64,000 bases of DNA from Prochlorococcus sp. MIT 0603 (GCF_000760215.1 NZ_JNAW01000002.1:714300-778299), one strand, 5' to 3'. Positions 7,961 to 15,135 are shown, counted from the first letter of the stretch. Notes: generated by a model from the sequence alone, not told the origin. Numbers and translations: made by a program.

Positions 7961-9046
7961 TTAAGAATTTATTCTAAATGTACTCTCCTTCTCATTACCA
8001 ATTGAAGCAGTTACGCTTTTGAAATTAAAGCCTAATGCCCGTAATGCATGCCAGAAATGGCCTTGCAAGAAAAAGAAGCCAAGGTAGTAATGAACATTTG
8101 TTAGAGCAGCTCTAGTTGAATGTCCCCAAAATGCAGTTGCATCAGAAAGATCTCCTGTGTCAACCCAATAGGGAGAGACAGCAAACTTAAGTTGAAGCGT
8201 CTCACCATACCAAGCCTCTGGATAAACAGTTGTATTAGTTGCACACCAGAATGCTGCAACTATTGCCATCCAACCAATACCTGCAAGTGACCAAGAGAGT
8301 ACTGCCTCTGCTGAAAGCAATTCAGAACCCTTGAATTTGCTCCATTCACCAAGTCTTTTATCTTCCCATGGGGTTGATCCTGCAATAACGTGAAAAGCTC
8401 CACCAGTAATTTCAGCGAAACCCAAGAAAGCATGGCCACCCATAACATCCTCAAGGCTGTCAATAGTAATGAAATCAAACTGCCTTTGCCAGATCATAGA
8501 AAGGTCAAGGTTGTAATTAACCTGACGGACTGCTCCAAGAGCAGGATCATAAATTCCATGAATCCTGGCCCATTCAACAAACCAAACACAGGCAACACCC
8601 ATAAAAACTAAATGGTGTCCAAGAATAAATGTCTGGTTGTCAGGGTTATTCCATTCAAGCTTAAATTTCTGAGCTTGCAAAACCTCACTATCTTCTACAT
8701 TTTCATCAAAGAGGACTCCATGAAGAAGGCCTCCTCCTCCATAAACCATAGAGAAAATAAGGTGGAAAATAGCAATAGTTGCAACACCGGCTCCAGTCCA
8801 AACACCAGCTTCATCAAAGCCAATGCCTATAGAAGCAAGGTGTGCCAAGAATAAAGAGCTCTGATGTCCCATGGGTATCTCGGGATTGTACCGAGCAAGC
8901 TCCCAAAGAGTGCTACCACCAGCTGCAAAGCAAATCAGGCCTGTATGTCCTACATGAGAGGCAATGAATCGGCCAGAGCGGTTGGTAACTACAGAATTAC
9001 CAGCCCACCATCCATAGGTAACTTCTGGATTTCCATAGGTCTGCAT
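7961..9046 (-). CDS. pcb: Chlorophyll a/b antenna protein Pcb (copy 1, flavodoxin-linked)
   Basis: This 361-residue, six-span protein is of the Pcb/IsiA/CP43 family, the divinyl-chlorophyll a/b antenna of Prochlorococcus thylakoids. It has the N-terminus MQTYGNPEVTYGWWAGNSVV and the His-containing spans ASHVGHTGLICFA, LGHHLVFMGVACVWFVEWAR and NVHYYLGFFFLQGHFWHALR. Compared with the other two copies it has a longer lumenal segment around residue 225 (GSTPWEDKRLGEWSKFKG) and a different C-terminus. Its linkage to flavodoxin suggests an iron-responsive, PSI-type Pcb such as PcbC, but this is inference. There is no Shine-Dalgarno sequence; the start follows an A/T run. Confidence 0.95.
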   Translation of the reverse strand: MQTYGNPEVTYGWWAGNSVVTNRSGRFIASHVGHTGLICFAAGGSTLWELARYNPEIPMGHQSSLFLAHLASIGIGFDEAGVWTGAGVATIAIFHLIFSMVYGGGGLLHGVLFDENVEDSEVLQAQKFKLEWNNPDNQTFILGHHLVFMGVACVWFVEWARIHGIYDPALGAVRQVNYNLDLSMIWQRQFDFITIDSLEDVMGGHAFLGFAEITGGAFHVIAGSTPWEDKRLGEWSKFKGSELLSAEAVLSWSLAGIGWMAIVAAFWCATNTTVYPEAWYGETLQLKFAVSPYWVDTGDLSDATAFWGHSTRAALTNVHYYLGFFFLQGHFWHALRALGFNFKSVTASIGNEKESTFRINS

Positions 9047-9606
9047 AATTTTTTAAGCAATACAGGCGAATATCCAATGCAGATTACACGGTGCTCAATA
9101 GATATGCGCAGAATAGTTAAAGGTCTTTATTTTGTTAGTAAGAAATAATTTTAGATCGTAAAAAAAAACTGCTCCTCGATGCCTATATAGGAAAAAATTT
9201 TCCGGCTAGATTGATTAAGACAATAAGTGTTAAAGCCTGCAGTACAAGGGGTTCCACAATAAAAGCGGAAAGTTTTTTTCAAGCGGGAAGACTAGAACAT
9301 CGTTATAAAGTTGAAAAAATAAAAATAAAAGCAAAAATAAAAAAATTATTAAGAAGCAAGGTCGAGGTGATTTGGCTTAAAAATAAAGACAGGAAAAATC
9401 ATTTTCAATAACTTTTATAGCGCCCAAAGATTTCCAAGAAGAATAAAAGTGCCGAATCAGAAATTGATCAAATCAAAGAAACAAACACTTGTTCTGAAGA
9501 AAAACAGAAATTTTAGCTTTTTAAATTAATAGTGATGTCAAAAAAGGATTTAATTGCAAATTACTTTTAACTCTAGGCTATAACTAATCTACTTTTCATT
9601 GACTTG
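9047..9606. other. Divergent promoter region between pcb copy 1 and small-protein gene 1
   Basis: This 560-base gap contains the conserved pcb upstream element at 9104-9133. The remainder is A-rich and carries only doubtful short frames (for example 9211-9411, Lys-rich). I find no persuasive gene. Confidence 0.5.
9104..9133 (-). promoter_or_regulatory. Conserved pcb upstream element, copy 1
   Basis: On the plus strand this reads GCGCAGAATA-GTTAAAGG-TCTTTATTTT. The GTTAAAGG core ends about 70 bases before the pcb start codon. The same layout precedes the other two pcb genes. In the gene's direction an AAATAA-like -10 box sits just before CCTTTAAC, so the element may span the transcription start of a roughly 70-base leader (inference). 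Confidence 0.55.
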
Positions 9607-9819
9607 ATGATTGATTTCTCGCATTTGCTGGATTTCGCAACGCAACTACCTCACCCATCAGACATAGGTTTAGTAAAGCCATCAGGTGGTTTCCAACTCA
9701 TACCAGTAATTTTTGGAATACTTGCAATAATTCAAGTATCTCAATTCCATTGGTATGCAAGAGACTGCAACGATCCAGAAAAATTTGAAGGAACGGAAAG
9801 ACAAAAATTATCACGTTAA
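9607..9819 (+). CDS. Pcb-island small membrane protein, copy 1
   Basis: This 70-residue protein begins MIDFSHLLDFATQLPHPSDI. It has an N-terminal amphipathic segment, a KPSGGF turn, one membrane span (about residues 29-46, ending IIQVSQFHWYA) and a charged tail starting ...CNDPEKFEG. The ATG at 9607 is preferred over the adjacent TTG because the paralogues start at the same residue. It is the longest member of a four-gene family confined in this window to the pcb cluster. No described family is recognised; a small photosystem- or antenna-associated subunit is a reasonable hypothesis. Confidence 0.75.
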   Translation: MIDFSHLLDFATQLPHPSDIGLVKPSGGFQLIPVIFGILAIIQVSQFHWYARDCNDPEKFEGTERQKLSR

Positions 9820-9847
9820 ACTTTGATTATTTAAATCTTTTCAAACT

Positions 9848-9878
9848 AAAAAAGCAGAGCTTAAAGCTCTGCTTTTTT
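9848..9878. terminator. Terminator after small-protein gene 1
   Basis: The arms 9848-9860 and 9866-9878 pair perfectly over 13 bp (AGCAGAGC/GCTCTGCT core with A6/T6 flanks) around a 5-base loop. It lies 29 bases after the small gene's stop codon. Confidence 0.9.
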
Positions 9879-9890
9879 GTGTTTTATATA

Positions 9891-9936
9891 TTCCATTAAA
9901 AAAATCCCTATTTAAGTAGGGATTTTTTTAATGGAA
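9891..9936. terminator. Terminator after pcb copy 2, 20-bp perfect stem
   Basis: The arms 9891-9910 and 9917-9936 pair perfectly over 20 bp, with core ATCCCTA/TAGGGAT and long A7/T7 flanks. It serves the minus-strand pcb gene ending at 9984 and would also act on the plus strand. Confidence 0.9.
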
Positions 9937-9983
9937 TTGAAACTATCAATGAGTAAAAGCATTAATAGCAAAACAAAAGATCG

Positions 9984-11039
9984 TTAACTTGAAAGAGTCC
10001 TTGGTATACCAAAGGGACCAGTTCTGTCTAGCAATCTCTTAAAGTCAAAGCCCATAGCACGCAATGCATGCCATAAATGACCTTGGATAAAGAAGAATCC
10101 TAGATAATAATGAACGTTAACTAAAGCAGCCCTAGAAGTGTGTCCTAAGAAAGCAGTTCCACCAGGAACAGTATCTATCCAATAAGGAGCAACCCCAAAT
10201 TTAAATTGAAGAACTTCTCCATACCAAGACTCAGGATAAACAGTGGTGTTTTGAGCAGCCCAAAAAGCAGCCACACATGCCATCCAGCCTATACCTGCTA
10301 ATGACCAAGAAAGAATTGCTTCAGCTGAGAGCAATCCCTTGCCCTTGAATTTTGTATAAGTGCCAATTTGCTTAGTTGCAATATGAAAAGCACCTCCTCC
10401 AATTTGGAAGAAAGCTAAAAACGCATGGCCCCCTAAGACATCCTCAAGGCTGTCAATAGTTAAAAAGTCAAACTGATGGTTCCAAATTTGAGTGAGGTCA
10501 AGGTTGTAATTAACCTGTCGTATTGCCTCAATAGCAGGATCATAAATTCCATGAATCCTGGCCCATTCAACAAACCATATATTTGCAACACCAAAGAAAA
10601 TTAAATGGTGTCCAAGAATGAAAGTTTGGTTATCAGGGTTGTCCCATTCCAACTTGAACTTTCTGGCTTGTGGAACTTCTGAATCCTGCATATCTCCTGT
10701 GAAATATACGGAGTGCAAAAGTCCTCCTCCTCCATAAACCATAGAGAGGATTAAATGAAGTATTGCGATATTGGCTACACCAACACCAGTCCAAACTCCA
10801 GCTTCATCAAAGCCAATACCGATAGATGCCAAATGAGCAAGAAAAAGAGAACTTTGGTGACCCATAGGCAATGAAGGGTCAAATCCTGCTAGTTCAACAA
10901 GTGTGGCTGCACCACACCCAAAGGCAATTAGTCCTGTATGAGCTGCATGAGCTGCAATGAATTTGCCTGAGCGGTTGGTGACTCCAGAATTACCAGCCCA
11001 CCACCCGTAGGTGACGTTTGGGTTTCCGTAGGTCTGCAT
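9984..11039 (-). CDS. pcb: Chlorophyll a/b antenna protein Pcb (copy 2)
   Basis: This 351-residue six-span antenna protein has the same N-terminus (MQTYGNPNVTYGWWAGNSGV) and His-bearing spans as the other copies (ILGHHLIFFGVANIWFVEWA and NVHYYLGFFFIQGHLWHALR). The length matches the PcbA/PcbB-type proteins of low-light strains. It shares the short lumenal segment FHIATKQIGTYTKFKG with copy 3, unlike copy 1. Which photosystem it serves cannot be decided from sequence alone. Confidence 0.95.
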   Translation of the reverse strand: MQTYGNPNVTYGWWAGNSGVTNRSGKFIAAHAAHTGLIAFGCGAATLVELAGFDPSLPMGHQSSLFLAHLASIGIGFDEAGVWTGVGVANIAILHLILSMVYGGGGLLHSVYFTGDMQDSEVPQARKFKLEWDNPDNQTFILGHHLIFFGVANIWFVEWARIHGIYDPAIEAIRQVNYNLDLTQIWNHQFDFLTIDSLEDVLGGHAFLAFFQIGGGAFHIATKQIGTYTKFKGKGLLSAEAILSWSLAGIGWMACVAAFWAAQNTTVYPESWYGEVLQFKFGVAPYWIDTVPGGTAFLGHTSRAALVNVHYYLGFFFIQGHLWHALRAMGFDFKRLLDRTGPFGIPRTLSS

Positions 11040-11100
11040 AATTTTTTTTGAGCGAAAAAGGCGCTATTCCCCATGAACACTACATGGTGGTTCCTTAATC

Positions 11101-11130
11101 TGTGCGGAATCGTTAAAGGACTTTATCTAA
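11101..11130 (-). promoter_or_regulatory. Conserved pcb upstream element, copy 2
   Basis: On the plus strand this reads GTGCGGAATC-GTTAAAGG-ACTTTATCTA. Its GTTAAAGG core lies 73-80 bases before the start of pcb copy 2, almost the same distance as in copies 1 and 3. Confidence 0.55.
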
Positions 11131-11225
11131 GAGAAATAAAAAAACATTTTTCAACATGCAACGAGATGAGATTTTCTGTGCTCTTTATGTTTATCTATTA
11201 GGAAATTTTACTAAAACTCCATTCC

Positions 11226-11378
11226 ATGATTTCCCTTCTTCACTCCCCAGATTTATTAGCGACTATTACTGTTGGAGGGTTTAACCCCCTTGCAGCAATC
11301 TTTGGTGTAATCACCTTTATTCAGGTAACTCAATTCATTTATTACGGTTTCGACGCAAACGACCCTTCTTCTAACTAA
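11226..11378 (+). CDS. Pcb-island small membrane protein, copy 2 (divergent)
   Basis: This 50-residue protein begins MISLLHSPDLLATITVGGFN. It lacks the PHPSDIG/KPS segment of its paralogues but aligns from GGF onward: GGFN..AAIFGVITFIQVTQFIYYG then a DANDPSSN tail, compared with copy 1 FGILAIIQVSQFHWYA and NDPE. It has one membrane span. It starts 187 bases from, and divergent to, pcb copy 2, and a strong terminator follows its stop codon, which supports expression. Confidence 0.7.
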   Translation: MISLLHSPDLLATITVGGFNPLAAIFGVITFIQVTQFIYYGFDANDPSSN

Positions 11379-11406
11379 GGACTAATTACTAGGTAATTAC
11401 ATAAAA

Positions 11407-11442
11407 CAAAAAGCCTCCTCGCAAAAACTAGGAGGCTTTTTG
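11407..11442. terminator. Terminator after small-protein gene 2
   Basis: The arms 11407-11419 and 11430-11442 are perfect over 13 bp (AGCCTCCT/AGGAGGCT with A5/T5 flanks), starting 29 bases after the stop codon. Confidence 0.9.
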
Positions 11443-11519
11443 TTTGGCATCAGAAGAAACTTGTGTACAAAAAACGAAAATAATTTGAATTAAGTCAAGA
11501 AATACTTTCTGAAATCTCA

Positions 11520-11672
11520 TTGAGTCGAAATCAAAGCCTTAAACAATCAAACGTTGAGGAAAACCGCAAAAAAATAAAAGAAGGCTATAAAAGAGGCATG
11601 GAAATCTTATCCATTGCTAATCAAGGATGCGCTAACTTAATCCAAGAATCTTTTTTAGAAAAAGACAAGTAG
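11520..11672 (+). CDS. Possible small basic protein
   Basis: A 50-codon frame opens at TTG 11520 and ends at TAG 11672. The product is charged and helical (VEENRKKIKEGYKRGMEI) with a terminal segment containing one Cys (ANQGCANLIQESFLEKDK). No Shine-Dalgarno sequence is obvious and no family is recognised. It sits between members of the Pcb-island small family but is not related to them. Confidence 0.3.
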   Translation: MSRNQSLKQSNVEENRKKIKEGYKRGMEILSIANQGCANLIQESFLEKDK

Positions 11673-11994
11673 AGCAGACCTATATCAAGGCAATAAGTCC
11701 CAAATAAATTAATCAAGTAATAATTAATGGCAGTATTTCAATGCAGAAGGAATTTATAAGGCTTAGCTTCTGATAAACCCTAAAAATTTGTTCAGACAAG
11801 TAGGAAGTTTGTTTTGATTAGAAGAACACGCAGGCCTTCAAGCTAAATAGATTCGATCAAATAAGCAAAGGGTATATTTGTCAATGTAAGTAGAGTTGTA
11901 GTCTCTAATGTAAAGCTGATGTAAAGTCTGCATGCACGGGTCTGGCAAAGTGGCCACCTGGGTTATCTATAGACAAAAACTGCTATCCAATTCA
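11673..11994. other. Intergenic region before small-protein gene 3
   Basis: This 320-base gap has only very short frames. It probably holds the promoter of the tandem small genes 3 and 4. Confidence 0.4.
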
Positions 11995-12189
11995 ATGATT
12001 GATCCAACTCACTTACTTGATTTCGCCACACAATTACCACACCCATCTGATATTGGAATCATAAAGCCTTCAGGTGGCTTCAATTTTGGCGCTGCTCTCT
12101 GCGGCTTAGGAGCTTTCTTTGGCGCTTCTCAATTCTTTTACTATTCAGATGATTCAAAAAGAATTGACCCTTGGGCTAAAAGAGATTAA
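11995..12189 (+). CDS. Pcb-island small membrane protein, copy 3
   Basis: This is a 64-residue protein with the family N-terminus MIDPTHLLDFATQLPHPSDI. The KPSGGF turn leads into a Gly/Ala-rich membrane span (GAALCGLGAFFGASQFFYY) and a polar tail (DPWAKRD). The frame is open 21 codons upstream, but the ATG at 11995 matches both paralogues. Copies 3 and 4 are near-identical in the first half at DNA level, showing a recent tandem duplication. Confidence 0.75.
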   Translation: MIDPTHLLDFATQLPHPSDIGIIKPSGGFNFGAALCGLGAFFGASQFFYYSDDSKRIDPWAKRD

Positions 12190-12215
12190 TTAAATCAAAT
12201 TTTCTCTAACGAACC

Positions 12216-12259
12216 AATATCACCTTTCTATCTCAACTAATGAATTAGAAGGTGATATT
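12216..12259 (+). terminator. Possible weak terminator between small genes 3 and 4
   Basis: The arms 12216-12226 and 12249-12259 pair over 11 bp with a long 22-base loop, followed by TGTGTTTTT. It is less compact than the other terminators here, so attenuation rather than full termination is possible. Confidence 0.35.
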
Positions 12260-12316
12260 TGTGTTTTTAGAACAAACATTCGATATCTTTTTTTAAAACC
12301 ATCAAATTTTGAACCA

Positions 12317-12484
12317 ATGATTGATCCAACTCACTTACTTGATTTCGCCACACAACTCCCTCATCCATCTGACATTGGAATCATAAAGCCTTCAGGTGGA
12401 TTTAACTTAGGTGCTGCATTGGCTGGGTTAGGAGCGTTTTTTGGGGCTTCTCAATTCTTTTATTATGCAAACTCTAAAGATTGA
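12317..12484 (+). CDS. Pcb-island small membrane protein, copy 4
   Basis: This 55-residue protein begins like copy 3 (MIDPTHLLDFATQLPHPSDI). It has the same KPSGGF turn, a Gly/Ala-rich span (GAALAGLGAFFGASQFFYY) and a very short tail (ANSKD). Its first 39 bases are identical to those of copy 3. It is convergent with pcb copy 3, separated by a shared bidirectional terminator. Confidence 0.72.
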   Translation: MIDPTHLLDFATQLPHPSDIGIIKPSGGFNLGAALAGLGAFFGASQFFYYANSKD

Positions 12485-12575
12485 TTCTTACAACAGATTT
12501 TAGCCTCATATAGAAAGACTTTTAAATAAATAAATTGCGCTTATCAAATTAAATGCAGTTTCAAAAGTCTTTTTA

Positions 12576-12625
12576 TCAATCATTAAAAAAGCCTCGTAGT
12601 AAAACGAGGCTTTTTTAATGATTGA
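12576..12625. terminator. Bidirectional terminator, 22-bp perfect stem
   Basis: The arms 12576-12597 and 12604-12625 are perfect over 22 bp with a GCCTCGT/ACGAGGC core and A6/T6 flanks. It serves small gene 4 on the plus strand and pcb copy 3 on the minus strand. Confidence 0.92.
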
Positions 12626-12640
12626 GATTCTACCGAGAAC

Positions 12641-13699
12641 CTAGGAAGCAGTTGACTCAGTTAATCCACCTATTGCTTTAGCAATACGTCTGAAATCAAA
12701 TCCCATAGCACGCAACGCATGCCATAAATGTCCTTGAAGACAGAAGAAAGCAAAGTAATACTGAACATTAACTAAAGCCGCACGAGATGTATGGCCAAAG
12801 AAGTATTTGCAATCTGATATATCCCCAGTATCGGCCCAGTAGGGAGAGATACCAAATTTGAACTCAAGTGGTTCGCCGTACCACTCAATTGGATAAACAG
12901 TTGTATTGTTAGCAGCCCAGAATGCTGCAACAACTCCCATTAAGAACAACCCTGCCAATGACCATGAAAGAATTGCTTCTGCAGAAAGAAGCCCTTCTCC
13001 CTTGAATTTGGTGTAATCACCAATTTGTCGAGTTGCTATATGGAAAGCTCCTCCACTGATCTGCAAGAAAGCCAAAAATGCATGGCCACTCATAACATCT
13101 TCAAGACTATCAATATTAATGAAGTCAAATTGATGACCCCAAACCATTGCAAAGTCTCCATAGCCAGGGAAAACTGTCCTTACAGCTCCAATTGCTGGGT
13201 CATAAATGCCATGAACCCTAGCCCATTCGACGAACCAGATATTCGCCACTCCCAAAAAGATCAAATGATGACCAAGAATGAAAGTCATGTTGTCAGGGTT
13301 ACCCCATTCCAACTTGAACTTATCAACTCTTCCAATTGGGCCACCTTGAAGGTCGGGATCAAAGAATAAAGAGTGAGCAAGTCCTGCTCCTCCATAAACC
13401 ATTGAAAATATCAAGTGGAAAATTGCAATTGTTGCAACACCTGCACCTGTCCAAACGCCAGCTTCGTCAAAGCCAATGCCTAGTGAAGCTAAGTGGGAAA
13501 GGTATATAGAGCTTTGATGCCCCATGGGAATAGAAGAATCAAATCTTGAAAGTTCCCATAGACAACTTGCACCAGTTGCGAAACAAATAATTCCTGTATG
13601 ACCAACATGAGAACCGATAAAGCGGCCTGCTCGGTTGGTGACTACAGAATTACCAACCCACCACCCATAGGTGACATCTGGGTTTCCGTAGGTCTGCAT
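12641..13699 (-). CDS. pcb: Chlorophyll a/b antenna protein Pcb (copy 3)
   Basis: This 352-residue six-span Pcb protein has the N-terminus MQTYGNPDVTYGWWVGNSVV and the spans ILGHHLIFLGVANIWFVEWA and NVQYYFAFFCLQGHLWHALR. It has Asn-Val-Gln-Tyr where the other copies have Asn-Val-His-Tyr, so one probable chlorophyll-ligand His (about residue 316) is replaced by Gln. It also differs in the loop GRVDKFKLEWGNPDNMTFIL and by a short insertion (RTVFPGYGDFAMVWGHQ). Its divergent neighbours are the two hli genes. Confidence 0.95.
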   Translation of the reverse strand: MQTYGNPDVTYGWWVGNSVVTNRAGRFIGSHVGHTGIICFATGASCLWELSRFDSSIPMGHQSSIYLSHLASLGIGFDEAGVWTGAGVATIAIFHLIFSMVYGGAGLAHSLFFDPDLQGGPIGRVDKFKLEWGNPDNMTFILGHHLIFLGVANIWFVEWARVHGIYDPAIGAVRTVFPGYGDFAMVWGHQFDFINIDSLEDVMSGHAFLAFLQISGGAFHIATRQIGDYTKFKGEGLLSAEAILSWSLAGLFLMGVVAAFWAANNTTVYPIEWYGEPLEFKFGISPYWADTGDISDCKYFFGHTSRAALVNVQYYFAFFCLQGHLWHALRAMGFDFRRIAKAIGGLTESTAS

Positions 13700-14183
13700 A
13701 ATTTTTAAAAATGAGGACTAAAAACCTTTTACAAGAGTACAAGCCTGTCATTAATATGTACGAAATAGTTAAAGGACGTTATTTAATTGGAACTTTTCAA
13801 AAAACGGATTTCTCTGAATCAGTCCGTATAAGCAATCCTCCCTTATCGCTCAAAAACTCAATAAACAACTCAAAATCAACTTTTGAACAGCCAGTGATTT
13901 TAAATATTTCATCATGAAACTTTTTAAAATGCTTTGGATCAATTGACTCTGAACACATAGCCAATTCTAAAAACACAACATAAACGATAAGCCTAATTCT
14001 TCAAACTTCATCAAAGATTGATTAAAAACATATTGCAAATTCGTTAAGAATTAGATTTAAAACCATTCTTAAAAGAGAAGACATTGATGCTTGGAAATAA
14101 AATTTTCAAGTAAAGCAAGCTCTCTTTGCTTTACAAAGCTTTACAGAACATGTAATATTGCTTTACATGAAATCATCAGTCAA
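13700..14183. other. Divergent promoter region between pcb copy 3 and hli genes
   Basis: This 480-base gap holds the conserved pcb element at 13758-13785. A frame at 13711-13917 runs through the element in the opposite sense and looks non-coding. No other gene was seen. Confidence 0.5.
13758..13785 (-). promoter_or_regulatory. Conserved pcb upstream element, copy 3
   Basis: On the plus strand this reads GTACGAAATA-GTTAAAGG-ACGTTATTTA, with the core 69-76 bases before the start of pcb copy 3. Across the three copies the shared pattern is GyrCrrAATm, then GTTAAAGG, then wCkTTATyT. Confidence 0.55.
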
Positions 14184-14291
14184 ATGTCCCCCGAAGCAGA
14201 AAGATTCAACGGTTGGGCAGCAATGATAGGCATCGTTGCTGCATTTGGGGCTTACTCCACAACTGGTCAGATCATGCCAGGAATCTTTTAA
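14184..14291 (+). CDS. hli: High-light-inducible protein (short form)
   Basis: This 35-residue Hli protein starts at the ATG at 14184 (MSPEAERFNGWAAMIGIVAA) and ends TTGQIMPGIF. It contains the chlorophyll-binding helix signature ExxNGxxAMxG and the conserved C-terminus. Hli proteins are single-span relatives of plant light-harvesting proteins that bind chlorophyll and carotenoid to dissipate energy. The frame is open 31 codons upstream, but that extension is not typical. The next hli gene follows after 12 bases. Confidence 0.92.
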   Translation: MSPEAERFNGWAAMIGIVAAFGAYSTTGQIMPGIF

Positions 14292-14303
14292 ACCCTAAAC
14301 ATA

Positions 14304-14513
14304 ATGACCACATCAAGCTCTACTCAAATCACAACAGAATCTGGGAATCGTCAGAACATTTTCCCAGTCGAGGCTCAACCTCAATTGATTGAAAACTATT
14401 CTGGATATGGAGAGGATGCAGAAAAAGCAAATGGCAGATGGGCAATGATTGGCTTCATAGCATTATTAGGAGCTTACTTAACAACAGGACAAATTATCCC
14501 AGGCATTTTCTAA
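14304..14513 (+). CDS. hli: High-light-inducible protein (long form)
   Basis: This 69-residue Hli protein has a 35-residue polar N-terminal extension. The span follows with EKANGRWAMIGFIALLGAYL and the end TTGQIIPGIF. The ExxNGRxAMxG motif supplies the Glu-Arg pair and Asn chlorophyll ligands. It is probably co-transcribed with the short hli gene 12 bases upstream, divergent from pcb copy 3. Confidence 0.93.
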   Translation: MTTSSSTQITTESGNRQNIFPVEAQPQLIENYSGYGEDAEKANGRWAMIGFIALLGAYLTTGQIIPGIF

Positions 14514-14814
14514 TTAATCAAAAATATTGAATTAAAAAAATCTTTTTAGATTTAATCTAATGTTTTACAAAAGATAGTAATCATTGTATTAACTTATAAC
14601 TTGAAAATTTTCAGTAATGATTAAAGCTTAAAACAATATCTGTCGAACCGGGCAAAAGATCAAGGCACTAAATCCACTGTTGGAAATCCCTTTAAGCATA
14701 AATGCATCAATTCAAACATTAATATTTGAATTGATGCATTTCAAAAGATTTTGCAAAGAATCTATTTCTATAGATTGAATATAAAGTAAATCAACCAAAT
14801 ACATAATTAAGAGT
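14514..14814. other. Intergenic region with long perfect palindrome
   Basis: This 300-base gap has no gene. It contains the 17-bp inverted repeat listed separately at 14700-14741. Confidence 0.5.
14700..14741. repeat. 17-bp perfect inverted repeat
   Basis: The arms 14700-14716 and 14725-14741 (AAATGCATCAATTCAAA and its complement) pair perfectly around an 8-base loop. It lacks a following U-run and lies about 75 bases before the next gene. It could be a weak hli terminator or a regulatory hairpin. Confidence 0.7.
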
Positions 14815-15135
14815 TTGTCATCACCTACAAAAGGGCAAATCATAGCCGCTTCATCTGGATGGATAGCTGCGTTATTAAACTTTTTACCTGGTTTAGGTAC
14901 AGGATATTTATATCAAAGGAGATGGAAAGCCTATTGGATAACAACCATAGCCTCAGCCTTATGGGTCTATTTTGATTTATTGAGCTTATTTTCAATGGAC
15001 CCTTCTGATCCTGCTTCTTCCCAAACGAACAATACTGGATTGATAGGTATCCTTGTTATTTCATCTATATCAGCATACGAAGCTGCTATTGCAGTAAAAA
15101 GGGAAAGAGAAAAGGAGAATTCACAATCAACGTAA
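14815..15135 (+). CDS. TM2-like small membrane protein
   Basis: This 106-residue protein has a TTG start at 14815 and no nearby ATG. After a polar start come a span and the segment LPGLGTGYLYQRRWKAYWIT. Its G-x-G-x-x-Y-x-x-R-x-W pattern resembles the loop of TM2-domain proteins. A second span, a polar Ser/Asn-rich loop, a third span and a charged tail (VKREREKENSQ) follow. The function is unknown. A second TM2-like gene lies at 22866. Confidence 0.65.
   Translation: MSSPTKGQIIAASSGWIAALLNFLPGLGTGYLYQRRWKAYWITTIASALWVYFDLLSLFSMDPSDPASSQTNNTGLIGILVISSISAYEAAIAVKREREKENSQST

Noticed and set aside
9211-9411. Lys-rich frame of 66 codons in the pcb/small-gene intergenic region
   Set aside because: Composition mirrors the A-rich DNA, no ribosome site, no recognisable pattern; likely non-coding.
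13711-13917. Frame of 68 codons next to pcb copy 3
   Set aside because: It runs through the conserved pcb upstream element on the opposite strand, which explains its similarity to frames at the other pcb genes.
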